From the NCBI RefSeq assembly GCF_013283365.1, contig NZ_WBYM01000002.1, forward strand, positions 124,001 to 188,000: a DNA stretch of 64,000 bases. Direction: 5' to 3'. This document shows positions 47,048-55,656 of this stretch, one piece after another. How positions within the stretch are numbered: position 1 is the stretch's first letter; the number at the start of each line of letters is the position of its first letter. Both the position numbers and the translations under genes were made by a program. Under the pieces are notes generated by a model, which was given only the letters and a program-made list of their open reading frames with translations, made no database searches and was not told the origin of the DNA. Origin of the DNA: Marinobacterium sp. xm-d-530 (GTDB lineage Bacteria > Pseudomonadota > Gammaproteobacteria > Pseudomonadales > Balneatricaceae).

Positions 47048-48214
47048 ATGCAAAACGAATTGGATACCCGCCGTAAAGAGGCCGAAAAAGTCACACTCAT
47101 TGGTTCAGCCGTCGACCTCTTTTTAGGGGTGACTAAAATTGTGGTTGGTTATTTTGCCAACTCGGCTGCCCTGATTGCTGACGGTGTTCATTCGCTCTCA
47201 GATCTTGCCACCGATTTTATGGTGATTGCGGTTCTGCGCATTTCCCATCAAGAGCCCGACGAAGATCACCCTTGGGGTCATGGTCGTTTTGAGACTGTGG
47301 GTACCACGGCGTTGGGTGTTGTCTTGATTCTGGTCGGTCTTGGTATGGCCTACGAGTTAATCAGCAATCTATTCTCAGGTGTCCCTGCCGAGGTGCCTAC
47401 CTGGCCGGCTCTGGTTGTTGCTGCCATCTCGATCATCTCTAAGGAGTGGATCTTCCGCTACAGCCTTGCGGTGGGCAAGCGCCTTAAGTCGGATCTATTG
47501 ATTGCGAACGCCTGGCACTCTCGTACCGATGCACTGTCATCGATTGTGGTGTTTGTTGCACTCATTGGGGCCATGCTCGGCTGGGTTTGGCTTGATGCAG
47601 TGGCGGCAGTATTGGTAGCGGGCCTAGTCACTAAGATCGGTTGGGGACTGGTTAAACGCAGTCTTACTGAGTTGGTTGATACCGCCCTACCCGAAGAGCA
47701 AGCCGCCGAGTTTCGTGCCGTTGTGAATGAGGTTGAGGGCATCATTAATGTTCACGACTTCAAATCGCGTCCTATGGGAAGCCAGATCATTCTAGAGATG
47801 CACCTTCAGGTTGCTCCGCATTTAAGCGCCAGCGAAGGCCACTATTTAGGGGACCAAGCTGTCTGCGCGTTGACCGAGGCGTTTCCGGAGATCAGCCAAG
47901 TGATCTTCCACATCGATACCTACAATGATGAGCATTTAGATGAGTTGAGCTGCCCAATCATGCCGACTCGTGGCACCATTCGAGAAGCGGTTGATGCTGC
48001 ATTGAACGATGCCGTTGGCAGCAGCAGTGGTTATCAGCTGCAGCTCTACTATTCGCCGAAGAAGGTTGATTTAGAGATTCGTCTACTACCGGCTATGCAG
48101 CCGTTACTGGATGAGAAATCACTGACGCCCAGTCAGTTGAAGCAGGCGCTTAAAGAGACGTTAAGCAAACACAGTTGGCTTCACCATCTAGAAGTGTTGG
48201 TGGTTGCACAATAA
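47048..48214 (+). CDS. Cation diffusion facilitator (CDF) transporter
   Basis: 388 residues. Membrane helices carry the metal-site motif ALIADGVHSLSDLATD and HSRTDALSSIVV, with histidine-rich DEDHPWGHGRFE between them. A C-terminal cytoplasmic domain includes HDFKSRPMGSQIILEMHLQV, longer than FieF by ~80 residues. It probably exports Zn, Fe, Mn or a related divalent ion in exchange for protons. Metal cannot be assigned. Confidence 0.93.
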   Translation: MQNELDTRRKEAEKVTLIGSAVDLFLGVTKIVVGYFANSAALIADGVHSLSDLATDFMVIAVLRISHQEPDEDHPWGHGRFETVGTTALGVVLILVGLGMAYELISNLFSGVPAEVPTWPALVVAAISIISKEWIFRYSLAVGKRLKSDLLIANAWHSRTDALSSIVVFVALIGAMLGWVWLDAVAAVLVAGLVTKIGWGLVKRSLTELVDTALPEEQAAEFRAVVNEVEGIINVHDFKSRPMGSQIILEMHLQVAPHLSASEGHYLGDQAVCALTEAFPEISQVIFHIDTYNDEHLDELSCPIMPTRGTIREAVDAALNDAVGSSSGYQLQLYYSPKKVDLEIRLLPAMQPLLDEKSLTPSQLKQALKETLSKHSWLHHLEVLVVAQ

Positions 48215-48223
48215 GAAGTAACA

Positions 48224-48259
48224 CACTGGTATCGGCCATTAAACACACCGATACCAGTG
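48224..48259. terminator. Bidirectional terminator between the CDF and gor genes
   Basis: CACTGGTATCGG and CCGATACCAGTG form a perfect 12-bp stem with a 12-nt loop between convergent genes; short T/A tracts lie outside the stem. Confidence 0.75.
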
Positions 48260-48269
48260 GCTTTAATGG

Positions 48270-49628
48270 TTAACGGGTTTTCTGCCTCATTGTTACAAAC
48301 TCTTCAGCAGCCGTTGGGTGAATGCCGATCGTTCGATCGAAATCACGTTTAGTCGCGCCAGCGATCACTGCAACAGCAAGACCTTGCAAGATTTCTCCAG
48401 CATCCGCACCGACCATATGAATGCCCACGATTTTATCAGTGGCAGACTCCACGATCAGTTTCATCAGTGTGCGCTCTTCACTACCCGAGATGGTGTGGCG
48501 CATCGCTCTGAAATCAGAAACGTAAACATCCACGCTGTCAAAGCGTTCACGCGCCTGCTCTTCCGTTAGTCCCAAAGTACCAATATTGGGCTGGCAGAAG
48601 ACCGCCGTTGGGATTAACTCATAGTTAGGCAGTTCGCCCTCACCGCTGCCATAGAGGTGATCAACCAACGACATCGCCTCAGCGAGCGCGACAGGCGTTA
48701 ACTGAACACGATCGATCACATCACCTAAGGCGTAAATTGATGGCACTGAGCTTTGGAAACGATCGTTAACCTCAATGGCACCTTTGTTATTCATCGCTAC
48801 GCCTGCTGATTCGAGCCCAAGGTTGGCCGTTTTAGGCACACGACCTGTGGCGTACAGAATCTGATCAACAACACGGACTTCACCGTTAGACAGGGTCACA
48901 TCGAGTGCACCGTCAGAGCGTTTCTCAATGCTGGCGACATCGGTATTAAAGCTTAATTTAATGCCTTTGCGAGCCACTTCAGTTGCCGTGAACTCGCGCA
49001 CCTCTTGGTCAAAGCCACGCAAGAATAGATCGCCTCGGTAGACCAGTTCCGTTTGTGCTTGCAGACCGGCAAAAATACCGGCGAACTCAATGGCAATGTA
49101 ACCGCCACCAACCACCATGACGCGCTGTGGGAAGCTGTCTAGATCAAAGACTTCGTTTGATGTGATGGCGTGCTCTTTACCAGGAATATCGGGCACAAAC
49201 GGCCAACCACCAACTGCCACTAAAATACGCTCAGCCGTTATTGTCTCACCATTCACGCTGACTGAATTAGGGCCTGTCACCGTCGCACGTCCATTGATGC
49301 GGGTACAACCCGAGTTATCCAACAATTTACCGTAGATACTATTGAGGCGAGCGATCTCGTGCTTTTTGTTATCACGCAGCGTCGCCCAATCAAAGCTGAC
49401 TGAGTCTGCATTGACACCAAAGCCTCGCCCCTCTTCGATCTCTTGCATGTACTCCGATGCATAGACATAGAGTTTTTTAGGCACACAACCAACGTTGACA
49501 CAGGTCCCCCCCAAATGGAGATCCTCTGCCACGGCCACTTTAACCCCTTTCGCCGCCGCCATACGCGCCGCACGCACACCACCAGACCCTGCACCAATAA
49601 CAAAAAGATCGTAATCGTAACCGCTCAT
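48270..49628 (-). CDS. gorA: Glutathione-disulfide reductase
   Basis: 452 residues, FAD-dependent. The redox pair Cys43/Cys48 lies in GGTCVNVGCVPKK; the FAD loop GAGSGGVRAA, the NADPH fold GGGYIAIEFAG and C-terminal GIHPTAAEEFV are present. It regenerates reduced glutathione. It lies at the edge of the repeat/IS region, with about 840 bp of non-coding DNA to the transposase gene. Confidence 0.96.
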   Translation of the reverse strand: MSGYDYDLFVIGAGSGGVRAARMAAAKGVKVAVAEDLHLGGTCVNVGCVPKKLYVYASEYMQEIEEGRGFGVNADSVSFDWATLRDNKKHEIARLNSIYGKLLDNSGCTRINGRATVTGPNSVSVNGETITAERILVAVGGWPFVPDIPGKEHAITSNEVFDLDSFPQRVMVVGGGYIAIEFAGIFAGLQAQTELVYRGDLFLRGFDQEVREFTATEVARKGIKLSFNTDVASIEKRSDGALDVTLSNGEVRVVDQILYATGRVPKTANLGLESAGVAMNNKGAIEVNDRFQSSVPSIYALGDVIDRVQLTPVALAEAMSLVDHLYGSGEGELPNYELIPTAVFCQPNIGTLGLTEEQARERFDSVDVYVSDFRAMRHTISGSEERTLMKLIVESATDKIVGIHMVGADAGEILQGLAVAVIAGATKRDFDRTIGIHPTAAEEFVTMRQKTR

Positions 49629-49764
49629 GCTCTACCTATCTGAGATCATTAATATTCAATCACTTAAGCTTACCCTGTGTGAGAGGCTGCATCCAATTAA
49701 GAAGCGCAAATGATGTGATTGAGTAGGGCTATTGGACTAACGTTTGTTTTTAAAATTTTCTAAT

Positions 49765-49964
49765 CGCCTAAAGGCGACCAGCCTTACTTTTTGGTCAGCA
49801 AAAAGTAAGCAGCACCGAAAGTGTGCTCCTGCACTTTCGGTATTCACCACATCCTGAGGATCAAACTGACCACGCTCACTCGGCCTGCGGCACGCTCCGT
49901 TCAATGATTTTTCACTGAAGTCCAATAGGACACTGCAAACCGTTAATTGCTCCTGCATTAACGG
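49765..49964. repeat. Cluster of hairpins between gorA and the insertion sequence
   Basis: In about 200 bp there are CGCC-TAAA-GGCG (49765-49776), an 11-bp stem CTTACTTTTTG/CAAAAAGTAAG (49783-49809), a 9-bp stem CCGAAAGTG/CACTTTCGG (49815-49840) and an 8-bp stem CCGTTAAT/ATTAACGG (49940-49964). The latter two share the loop TGCTCCTG. This is repeat-type intergenic DNA; the ORFs drawn through it are not convincing genes. Confidence 0.7.
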
Positions 49965-50118
49965 AATACATGCCATCCATGGCACTAAGTCGGCTCCTGC
50001 CTCCGTTGCAGACTTCGGCCATCCGGGCCTCAGCCGATTGAACTCTTAATCGTGAAAAACCATCGTACTCACTCTCGATCGGACGTGGACGACTGGCACG
50101 AGATTTGAATCTGGCACT

Positions 50119-50188
50119 GTTGGAGCGGTCTAGAAAAGGCCGCGAAGGAATAGGTGCGTGGGGGAACCGTGGTGTCAGACCAGAGGTC
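50119..50188 (+). repeat. Left half of an interrupted REP-like repeat tract
   Basis: TGTTGGAGCGGTCTAGAAAAGG... matches the right arm of the long inverted repeat at 57868-57893. It is followed by GGTGTC-A-GACC-AGA-GGTC, the left part of a hairpin whose GACACC arm reappears at 51594 on the other side of the insertion sequence. Confidence 0.8.
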
Positions 50189-50192
50189 ATAT

Positions 50193-50206
50193 ATGGTCCG
50201 TCCCGC
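50193..50206 (+). repeat. IS inverted repeat, transposase-distal end
   Basis: ATGGTCCGTCCCGC, the exact reverse complement of 51573-51586. Confidence 0.9.
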
Positions 50207-50471
50207 GTTATGCAAGATAAAAGTATCAATGGTTAAGGTGAGCTGCAGTCATATATCCGGCTTTTGATGAAGATCTATTTCTCCTAGCCCCAATGGATTC
50301 TGCATACTTCCTGCTTAATCAGACTTGCGGCTTCGTTGAGCCATAGACCTCGCCAAGCTGTTGGAAGTATAGGTCTTACCTATTTGCCATCTATCTACTT
50401 TTCTCTTAGCAACTCGAGATTAACGTTAATTGGTTAGACTGAGTACTTTAAAGCTCAGTCGAACTTCTGTT
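50207..50471 (-). ncRNA. Candidate guide (bridge/seek) RNA region of the IS
   Basis: 265 bp between the transposase stop and the terminal repeat, without an ORF. On the minus strand, starting 11 bases after the stop codon, come hairpin GACTGAG/CTCAGTC (50437-50460), palindrome ATTAACGTTAAT (50419-50430) and a stem AGACCT/AGGTCT (50345-50376) enclosing CCAA-GCTG-TTGG. IS1111-group elements are known to carry their targeting RNA downstream of the transposase; location and structure agree, but exact RNA ends are not determinable. Confidence 0.6.
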
Positions 50472-51506
50472 TTAGGCCGCTAGGTAGTTATTGCCATCCT
50501 GCAATATTTTCCAAGCAGTTCTAACATTCTTATTGGCCACCGCTACAGATGCCACATTCACATTTCGACGTCGTGCAAGGTCTGTAATCCAGTTACTGCG
50601 GTAGTCGTTATGCTTAGGCGATGTCCTGACTACCGCTCTACCACCATGTATCGACAACGATCGTAAATATTGATCACCACGTTTACTGATACCTAATAGC
50701 GTCGATCTGCCACCGGTTGAGTTCTGTCTTGGTACCAACCCTAGATACGCTGAAGCCTCACGCCCATCTTTAAATGCACTTCCGTCACCTAAGGTCGCCA
50801 CTAATGCAGTTGCAGCCATGGGTCCAATACCGGGTATGGTTTGCAAACGAACACATCGTTCATCCTGTCTGGCTAATAACTCAATCTTTTGATTAAAGCT
50901 CTCTACCTGCTGATCTACCGTGATCAGTGCACTGTAGAGATTCTGAAGTAGTTCTCTAAATAAAATTGAAAGCTCTCTGTTATCGCTATCGATAATGGAC
51001 GGCAAACTTCTTCGCAAGATCGATATACCTTGCGGAAGCACAATACCGTATTCAGTAAGTAAACCTCTTATCTGGTTCGACAGAGCCGTGCGATGAGCGA
51101 CAACTAGGCTACGCGCTCGATGAATACTCTGAATATCTTGTTGTGCTGTATCTTTAGGCGATACAAAACGCATATCCGGCCGTTGCGATGCTTCACATAT
51201 TGCCTGGGCATCAAACGCATCATTCTTGTTCGACTTTACAAACGGCTTAACAAACTGGGGAGCGATTAGCTTTACCGTATGCCCCATAGCTGTGAACTTC
51301 CGAGCAAAATGATTTGCTCCACCACAAGCTTCCATAACTACTGTGCAAGGCTGTAAGTTCGATACGTATTGAATAAGCTTCGATCGATTTACCGGCTTTG
51401 AATGTATCTTCACCCCTGATCGATCAGCCGCATGTATATGAAAACTCGTTTTCGCCAAATCAATTGCTAGGGTATGCACTTCTGCGTTTGATATAGTCTG
51501 CGTCAT
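50472..51506 (-). CDS. IS110/IS1111-family transposase (DEDD recombinase)
   Basis: 344 residues from ATG 51506, which has AAAGGAG seven bases upstream; a longer reading from 51554 lacks such a site. The N-terminal DEDD RuvC-like domain has Asp in LAIDLAKTSF, Glu in VMEACGGAN and the pair in KNDAFDAQAIC. The C-terminal Tnp_20 domain contains LQTIPGIGPMAATALVATLG and a conserved serine region GGRSTLLGISKRG. No frameshift is seen, so the element may be active. Confidence 0.95.
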   Translation of the reverse strand: MTQTISNAEVHTLAIDLAKTSFHIHAADRSGVKIHSKPVNRSKLIQYVSNLQPCTVVMEACGGANHFARKFTAMGHTVKLIAPQFVKPFVKSNKNDAFDAQAICEASQRPDMRFVSPKDTAQQDIQSIHRARSLVVAHRTALSNQIRGLLTEYGIVLPQGISILRRSLPSIIDSDNRELSILFRELLQNLYSALITVDQQVESFNQKIELLARQDERCVRLQTIPGIGPMAATALVATLGDGSAFKDGREASAYLGLVPRQNSTGGRSTLLGISKRGDQYLRSLSIHGGRAVVRTSPKHNDYRSNWITDLARRRNVNVASVAVANKNVRTAWKILQDGNNYLAA

Positions 51507-51572
51507 GGTCCGTCTCCTTTGGATAAAAGTGTGGTAACTAATATCCTGGCACATTGTGATGCCGTTTAAGAA

Positions 51573-51586
51573 GCGGGACGGACCAT
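51573..51586 (-). repeat. IS inverted repeat, transposase-proximal end
   Basis: GCGGGACGGACCAT on the plus strand, pairing perfectly with 50193-50206. Confidence 0.9.
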
Positions 51587-51592
51587 TCCATT

Positions 51593-51780
51593 AGACACCG
51601 GAGTATCAAACTTGCTACGCAGTTTCGGGTCTGACCTCTGATCTGACCCAACTTTCTCAGCGTTTTCCAGATAAGTAGTAAAGCATACTTGCGGATGACA
51701 GGCTGAAGCCAGTCACCGAAAAGATCGCCTCATCTTTGATAAGGCTCCAACAATAATTGGGTTATTCTTTTAACCCTCCC
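51593..51780 (+). repeat. Right half of the interrupted REP-like repeat tract
   Basis: Begins AGACACC, then follows the intact tract at 57655 onward: CTACGCAG, the hairpin GGGTC-T-GACC-TCT-GATC-T-GACCC, GCGTTTTCCAGATAA, and GGATGACAGGCTGAAGCCAGTCACC. It lacks one hairpin (about 36 bp) present in the other copy. Confidence 0.85.
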
Positions 51781-51823
51781 CCATTTTCGGTAGCATCCAA
51801 GCCACTAGACTTTGGAGGTTGTT

Positions 51824-52639
51824 ATGTTTGTTGTCTCGTTTAATACCAATGGCATTCGTGCGCGTTTTCATCAGTTGCAGGCTTTGGTGGATAGCCACTC
51901 GCCCGATGTCATCGGTATTCAAGAGACCAAGGTGCATGATGATCAGTTCCCGATTGAAGAGATGGAGAAGCTGGGTTACCACGCCTATTTCCATGGTCAA
52001 AAGACCCACTACGGGGTTTGCCTTCTCTCCAAAGAGCCGGCTTTATCGATTCAAAAAGGGTTTGTCACCGATGATGAGGATGCTCAACGTCGTATGATCA
52101 TCGGGGATTTCAAAACAGCCAAGGGCGAGACACTGCGTGTTATTAACGGCTATTTCCCACAGGGTGAAAACATAGCTCACGAGACAAAATACCCTGCTAA
52201 ACGCAAATTCTACGCGGATCTCAGTGACTACCTACAAAATGATAATGACCCCAACAGCAATCTACTTGTGATGGGGGATTTGAACATCTCTGCGACCGAT
52301 AAGGATATCGGCATTGGTGAACCCAACCGTCTTCGCTGGCTTAAAACCGGTAAAACCAGCTTCCAACCCGAAGAGCGTGAGTGGTTACAGCGCCTGTATG
52401 ACTGGGGACTGGTTGACTCATTCCGTGAACAGCATCCAGAGACCAACGATCTGTTTAGTTGGTTCGATTACCGCAGTCGCGGGTTTGAGGACACGCCTAA
52501 ACGGGGTCTGCGTATCGATGCGATCATGCCGACCAAACCTCTAATGCAAAAGTGCGTGGAGACCGGCATCGATCTTGATATTCGCGGTATGGAAAAACCC
52601 TCTGACCATGCACCAGTCTGGGCTAAGTTCGATCTTTAA
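51824..52639 (+). CDS. xthA: Exodeoxyribonuclease III
   Basis: 271 residues from ATG 51824 with GGAGG upstream; a TTG at 51812 is inside that site. AP-endonuclease/exonuclease fold: [20 protein letters not shown] (metal-binding Glu), [12 protein letters not shown], and the terminal [14 protein letters not shown] with catalytic His. It cleaves abasic sites and 3'-blocked ends in base-excision repair. Confidence 0.95.
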   Translation: MFVVSFNTNGIRARFHQLQALVDSHSPDVIGIQETKVHDDQFPIEEMEKLGYHAYFHGQKTHYGVCLLSKEPALSIQKGFVTDDEDAQRRMIIGDFKTAKGETLRVINGYFPQGENIAHETKYPAKRKFYADLSDYLQNDNDPNSNLLVMGDLNISATDKDIGIGEPNRLRWLKTGKTSFQPEEREWLQRLYDWGLVDSFREQHPETNDLFSWFDYRSRGFEDTPKRGLRIDAIMPTKPLMQKCVETGIDLDIRGMEKPSDHAPVWAKFDL

Positions 52640-52644
52640 ATACT

Positions 52645-53547
52645 TTATTGATCGTGAATAACCAAAATATCGGACTCTATTCTATTTAAAAGACGTGCGG
52701 TGGTGCTGCCCATTAAGAAGCGCTCCACCCACCCTTTTTCGGGTGCGCCCAGAATCAACAGATCGATCTTCTCTTGCTGACAGAACTCAGGCAATTTTTC
52801 ATCCGCATCCCCCACAATCAATTTAAGCAGTGGCGAACCCAATGGACGGTTTAGAGGTTCAATCAACGATTCAATTCTTTGACGATGCTCCTCACCCACC
52901 TGTTTTTGAAGCGACTCAAAATCTTCCACTAAATGCTCATCATAGATGACGCTCTGTGGAAGTGTTTGAAAACAGTGAACGACATGAAGCTCAGCTGACA
53001 GCCGTTGTGCAAACTGATCAGCCACCTCAAGCAGTTGCTTCTCCAACCTGTGATTGCGACTATCCAGATGGAACGGATCAATGGCTACGGCAATCCTTGG
53101 GTGGGCCTGCCAGGGTTGATCACTGGCTAGCAGAACCGGTTCATGGAGACGGCGGACCAACTCTTGCTCATCGCCACCGATTAGCCAATCCAACAGATCA
53201 TGTTTTCTGACACGGGGTACCACCATCAAGTCAGGCTGGTAACGATCTGACTCTTCTAGTGCCGCTTTAAGAAAGCTAGGGTGCCAACGAATATCAGCCG
53301 CTACATCCTGTGGTAGGTCTAACTCTTCGATGTGCCGCTCAGCTTGGTTGAGCCTGTGCGTCACATAGAGTGCCAATGCATCCTCTTGTGATGGTTGATC
53401 TTCCGCCGTCGCCGTTTCAAACGCAGCGTTATAGACCGACTGAAACCACTCAATATGAGACGACTCTGCACAGAGTGCCGACGCTTTTAACAGTGGCTGC
53501 GGGGAGTAGTGTGACTCTTCATTGGTGACCAGGACTCGTTGGAACAT
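52645..53547 (-). CDS. Tandem universal stress protein (UspE-like)
   Basis: 300 residues with two Usp-type halves. The C-terminal half keeps the nucleotide-binding pattern LLILGAPEKGWVERFLMGSTTARLL; the N-terminal half is degenerate. Similar tandem proteins are induced by growth arrest or low oxygen. GGAGAG precedes the ATG. It is convergent with xthA (6 bp gap) and divergent from the ArsR gene. Confidence 0.88.
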   Translation of the reverse strand: MFQRVLVTNEESHYSPQPLLKASALCAESSHIEWFQSVYNAAFETATAEDQPSQEDALALYVTHRLNQAERHIEELDLPQDVAADIRWHPSFLKAALEESDRYQPDLMVVPRVRKHDLLDWLIGGDEQELVRRLHEPVLLASDQPWQAHPRIAVAIDPFHLDSRNHRLEKQLLEVADQFAQRLSAELHVVHCFQTLPQSVIYDEHLVEDFESLQKQVGEEHRQRIESLIEPLNRPLGSPLLKLIVGDADEKLPEFCQQEKIDLLILGAPEKGWVERFLMGSTTARLLNRIESDILVIHDQ

Positions 53548-53751
53548 AAGTACTCTCCTACCCTCTACTATGTGATTAATTGCAGTATAGCGTTAACTGT
53601 CGAAATGAGCCTGACTCAGCGCAATTAAGGGCGATTAAACGATGCGATAGGATAATAAAAATTTACAAACACCCATCAAGTCGTTATATTCAAAACTGCT
53701 AATTAAGCAAATCAACATCCCTTTTGGGACAGATCAATACCGAGTTCAACT

Positions 53752-54075
53752 ATGACAGATACACAACGCCTACCCGCAGACACATTAGAGCTAATGCGTG
53801 AAAACTCAAAAGAGGCCGCGCGCTTGATGAAGGCACTCGCGAACGGTAGTCGCTTGATGATTCTTTGCTACTTGGAAGGTAAAGAGCTCTCTGTCACCGA
53901 ACTAAACGAGCATCTGGATCTTAGCCAGTCTGCCTTGTCACAACACCTAGCGGTGCTGCGTCGTGATGGCCTAGTTAAAACTCGTCGAGATTCGCAAACG
54001 ATCTACTACTCACTTGAAGGCGATCGTGCACAACGAATTATCAGCACTCTGCACGGTATGTACTGCGGTATTTAA
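53752..54075 (+). CDS. ArsR-family repressor with SqrR/BigR-type cysteine pair
   Basis: 107 residues, winged helix. The recognition helix is in LSVTELNEHLDLSQSALSQHLAVLRRDGLVKTRRDSQTIYYSL (helix LSQSALSQHL). Its only cysteines are Cys39 and Cys105, 66 residues apart, the same spacing as the sulfane-sulfur-sensing pair of SqrR (Cys41/Cys107). Classical metal-binding residues are not evident. It therefore probably senses persulfide or oxidants. The end overlaps azlD by 4 bp on the other strand. Confidence 0.85.
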   Translation: MTDTQRLPADTLELMRENSKEAARLMKALANGSRLMILCYLEGKELSVTELNEHLDLSQSALSQHLAVLRRDGLVKTRRDSQTIYYSLEGDRAQRIISTLHGMYCGI

Positions 54076-54383
54076 ATCAATAGCATGTACAACAGGCTGC
54101 CGAGCGCAATGCTGAGCAGCGCATTTTTGCTCAACCACTGAGTCACGGCTAACAGTATTAAACTTCCCAGACTGATTACCCACTGTTGATTGGCCATCGG
54201 CAGATCAGAGACCGCATACACCACCAACAGCACCATCAAAACCGGTGGCAGATAGCGACCCAGATACTCCAGTAGTGGGTGCTGACTGTGACGCGATAAA
54301 AAGAGAAACGGTAGCGCACGTGTTGCCACTGTTGCCAACGCTGCTAACGCTATAAAGCTGATCAGATAGAGTGACTGGTCCAT
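54072..54383 (-). CDS. azlD: AzlD-family branched-chain amino acid exporter small subunit
   Basis: 103 residues, four membrane segments, with RALPFLFLSRHSQHPLLEYLGRYLPPVLM, typical of AzlD. It works with AzlC, whose gene overlaps its start by 22 bp. The pair exports branched-chain amino acids or analogues. Confidence 0.88.
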   Translation of the reverse strand: MDQSLYLISFIALAALATVATRALPFLFLSRHSQHPLLEYLGRYLPPVLMVLLVVYAVSDLPMANQQWVISLGSLILLAVTQWLSKNALLSIALGSLLYMLLI

Positions 54384-55036
54384 CGCTGCCTCAAGTAGTT
54401 AATTAACATTAGAACCAGTGCGGTAGTGATCGATAGCAACAGCATCTGATCTTGCCAAAGCCAAATGGCAATCAGCCCAATCAAACAGGCTATCAACATC
54501 AAACCCGCCGCTCTATGCGTTCGATACTGTTCAACGGCCAGTACCACGAACAGTGCTGGCAGCACTATCTCCAAACCTAAATCGGGCAGTGTCAGTTGAG
54601 CACCCAATAGTGCACCAATCAATGTACCGAAAACCCAGTAGCTCTGATTGATGCCTGCCAAGCGCCAATAATCTTGCTGCTGCAGGCCGCTCTCTTTTGG
54701 CAGCCCGGTAATCAGTGAGAAGGTCTCATCGGTCAATGCGAAGACCATATAGGCCTTACGCCACCCAGTAAGCTTTAGCGAAGATAGCAGTGTCAGGCCA
54801 TAGAAGATGTGGCGACTGTTCAGGAGGAAAACAGCCACAAACACTTCTAACAGCCCTGCATGATTGGCAATCAAACCCACCGATAAAAACTGGGCAGAGC
54901 CGGCAAACACAATGACGCTGAATGCGACGGCCCAATACCAATCCAATCCCAACTCGGTGACAAACAGCACGCCGAAGGCCATCCCAAGTGGAAGGTAGCC
55001 AAATAGAACCGGCAATGAGAGTCTAAAAAGATGCAT
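54362..55036 (-). CDS. azlC: AzlC-family branched-chain amino acid exporter large subunit
   Basis: 224 residues with about 5-6 membrane segments. FGVLFVTELGLDWYWAVAFSVIVFAGSAQFLSVG and LLNSRHIFYGL are AzlC signatures. Overlap with azlD implies a stoichiometric complex. AzlC ATG lies at 55036 with GAGAAG upstream. Confidence 0.9.
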   Translation of the reverse strand: MHLFRLSLPVLFGYLPLGMAFGVLFVTELGLDWYWAVAFSVIVFAGSAQFLSVGLIANHAGLLEVFVAVFLLNSRHIFYGLTLLSSLKLTGWRKAYMVFALTDETFSLITGLPKESGLQQQDYWRLAGINQSYWVFGTLIGALLGAQLTLPDLGLEIVLPALFVVLAVEQYRTHRAAGLMLIACLIGLIAIWLWQDQMLLLSITTALVLMLINYLRQRWTSHSI

Positions 55037-55248
55037 GCATTCACTTCTCGTAAAAAAGCGATCCTCGCTCAGGCTCTTGATCAGGTCAACTTTATAGATA
55101 GTTAAAATATCGATTTTTATTGAAATCAGATTGAAAAAATTAATTTTCTCAAAATTCTAAGCATGAACTATATTCCGCATTAACGGTAACCCTCGACCGT
55201 GACTAGCGTCAGAACTGAGCGATCAATTTTATAGAGTGAGATTAAGAG

Positions 55249-55437
55249 ATGGGCAGCAAAGTCCGTGTCGATGAAAAGATCGAAGACCTCGACGATTGGA
55301 ATGATCAATTCGAAGAGCAAGAGAGCCAACGTAACCGATCCAGATACAATGCTAAGCGCAGACGTCAGATCGAAGATATTATGGATGATCGCGTTCTAGC
55401 CAGTCAGTTACGTGACGCTTACGACGAACTTTACTAG
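55249..55437 (+). CDS. Small PA3496-family protein
   Basis: 62 residues, highly charged. RSRYNAKRRRQIEDIMDDRVLASQLRDAY is like the PA3496 family (putative envelope integrity proteins), conserved in Pseudomonas and relatives. It has no membrane segment and no known biochemical role. It stands alone with a 212 bp AT-rich upstream region. Confidence 0.75.
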   Translation: MGSKVRVDEKIEDLDDWNDQFEEQESQRNRSRYNAKRRRQIEDIMDDRVLASQLRDAYDELY

Positions 55438-55656
55438 GCTCCCCGTACCACCTAAGTCTTAATAAAAAAGGTTGTGGTCAAAGTTTAACTTTGTTTATAT
55501 GGAGTTGACTGAAGTTGACCTTAATTATTGAGGGCAAGTTCGGCACACCCGACCGGTGGCAGTATCAATAGCTGACACCGGTCGACCTCTTCTTCTTTCC
55601 CTACTTCGCTTCTGATACTATCTCAGCTCAAATTTATCCATTTGTAAGGTTTCGTT
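55438..55656 (+). other. hisC upstream region with a GC hairpin
   Basis: 219 bp without a gene. GACCGGTG-(G)-CAG ... CTG-(A)-CACCGGTC (55551-55583) forms a strong stem, not followed by a T-run. It might end the PA3496-like transcript or structure the hisC leader. No histidine-rich leader peptide was seen. Confidence 0.5.

Larger units (their letters stand above)
50189..51592 (-). mobile_element. IS110-family insertion sequence, IS1111-type, complete
   Basis: About 1.4 kb with a single transposase on the minus strand. Subterminal inverted repeats ATGGTCCGTCCCGC are perfect over 14 bp (50193-50206 and 51573-51586), lying 4-6 bp inside each end, as in the IS1111 group. The outer boundaries are inferred by joining the two flanks to restore the hairpin GGTGTC-A-GACC-AGA-GGTC-A-GACACC. 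No target duplication beyond a base is visible, as expected for this family. The long non-coding end lies downstream of the transposase. Confidence 0.88.

Noticed and set aside
49737-50229. Two minus-strand ORFs (82 and 105 codons) in the gorA-IS gap
   Set aside because: They run through hairpin repeats, lack good ribosome-binding sites and give low-complexity, Arg/Ser/Cys-rich translations typical of spurious ORFs in repeats.
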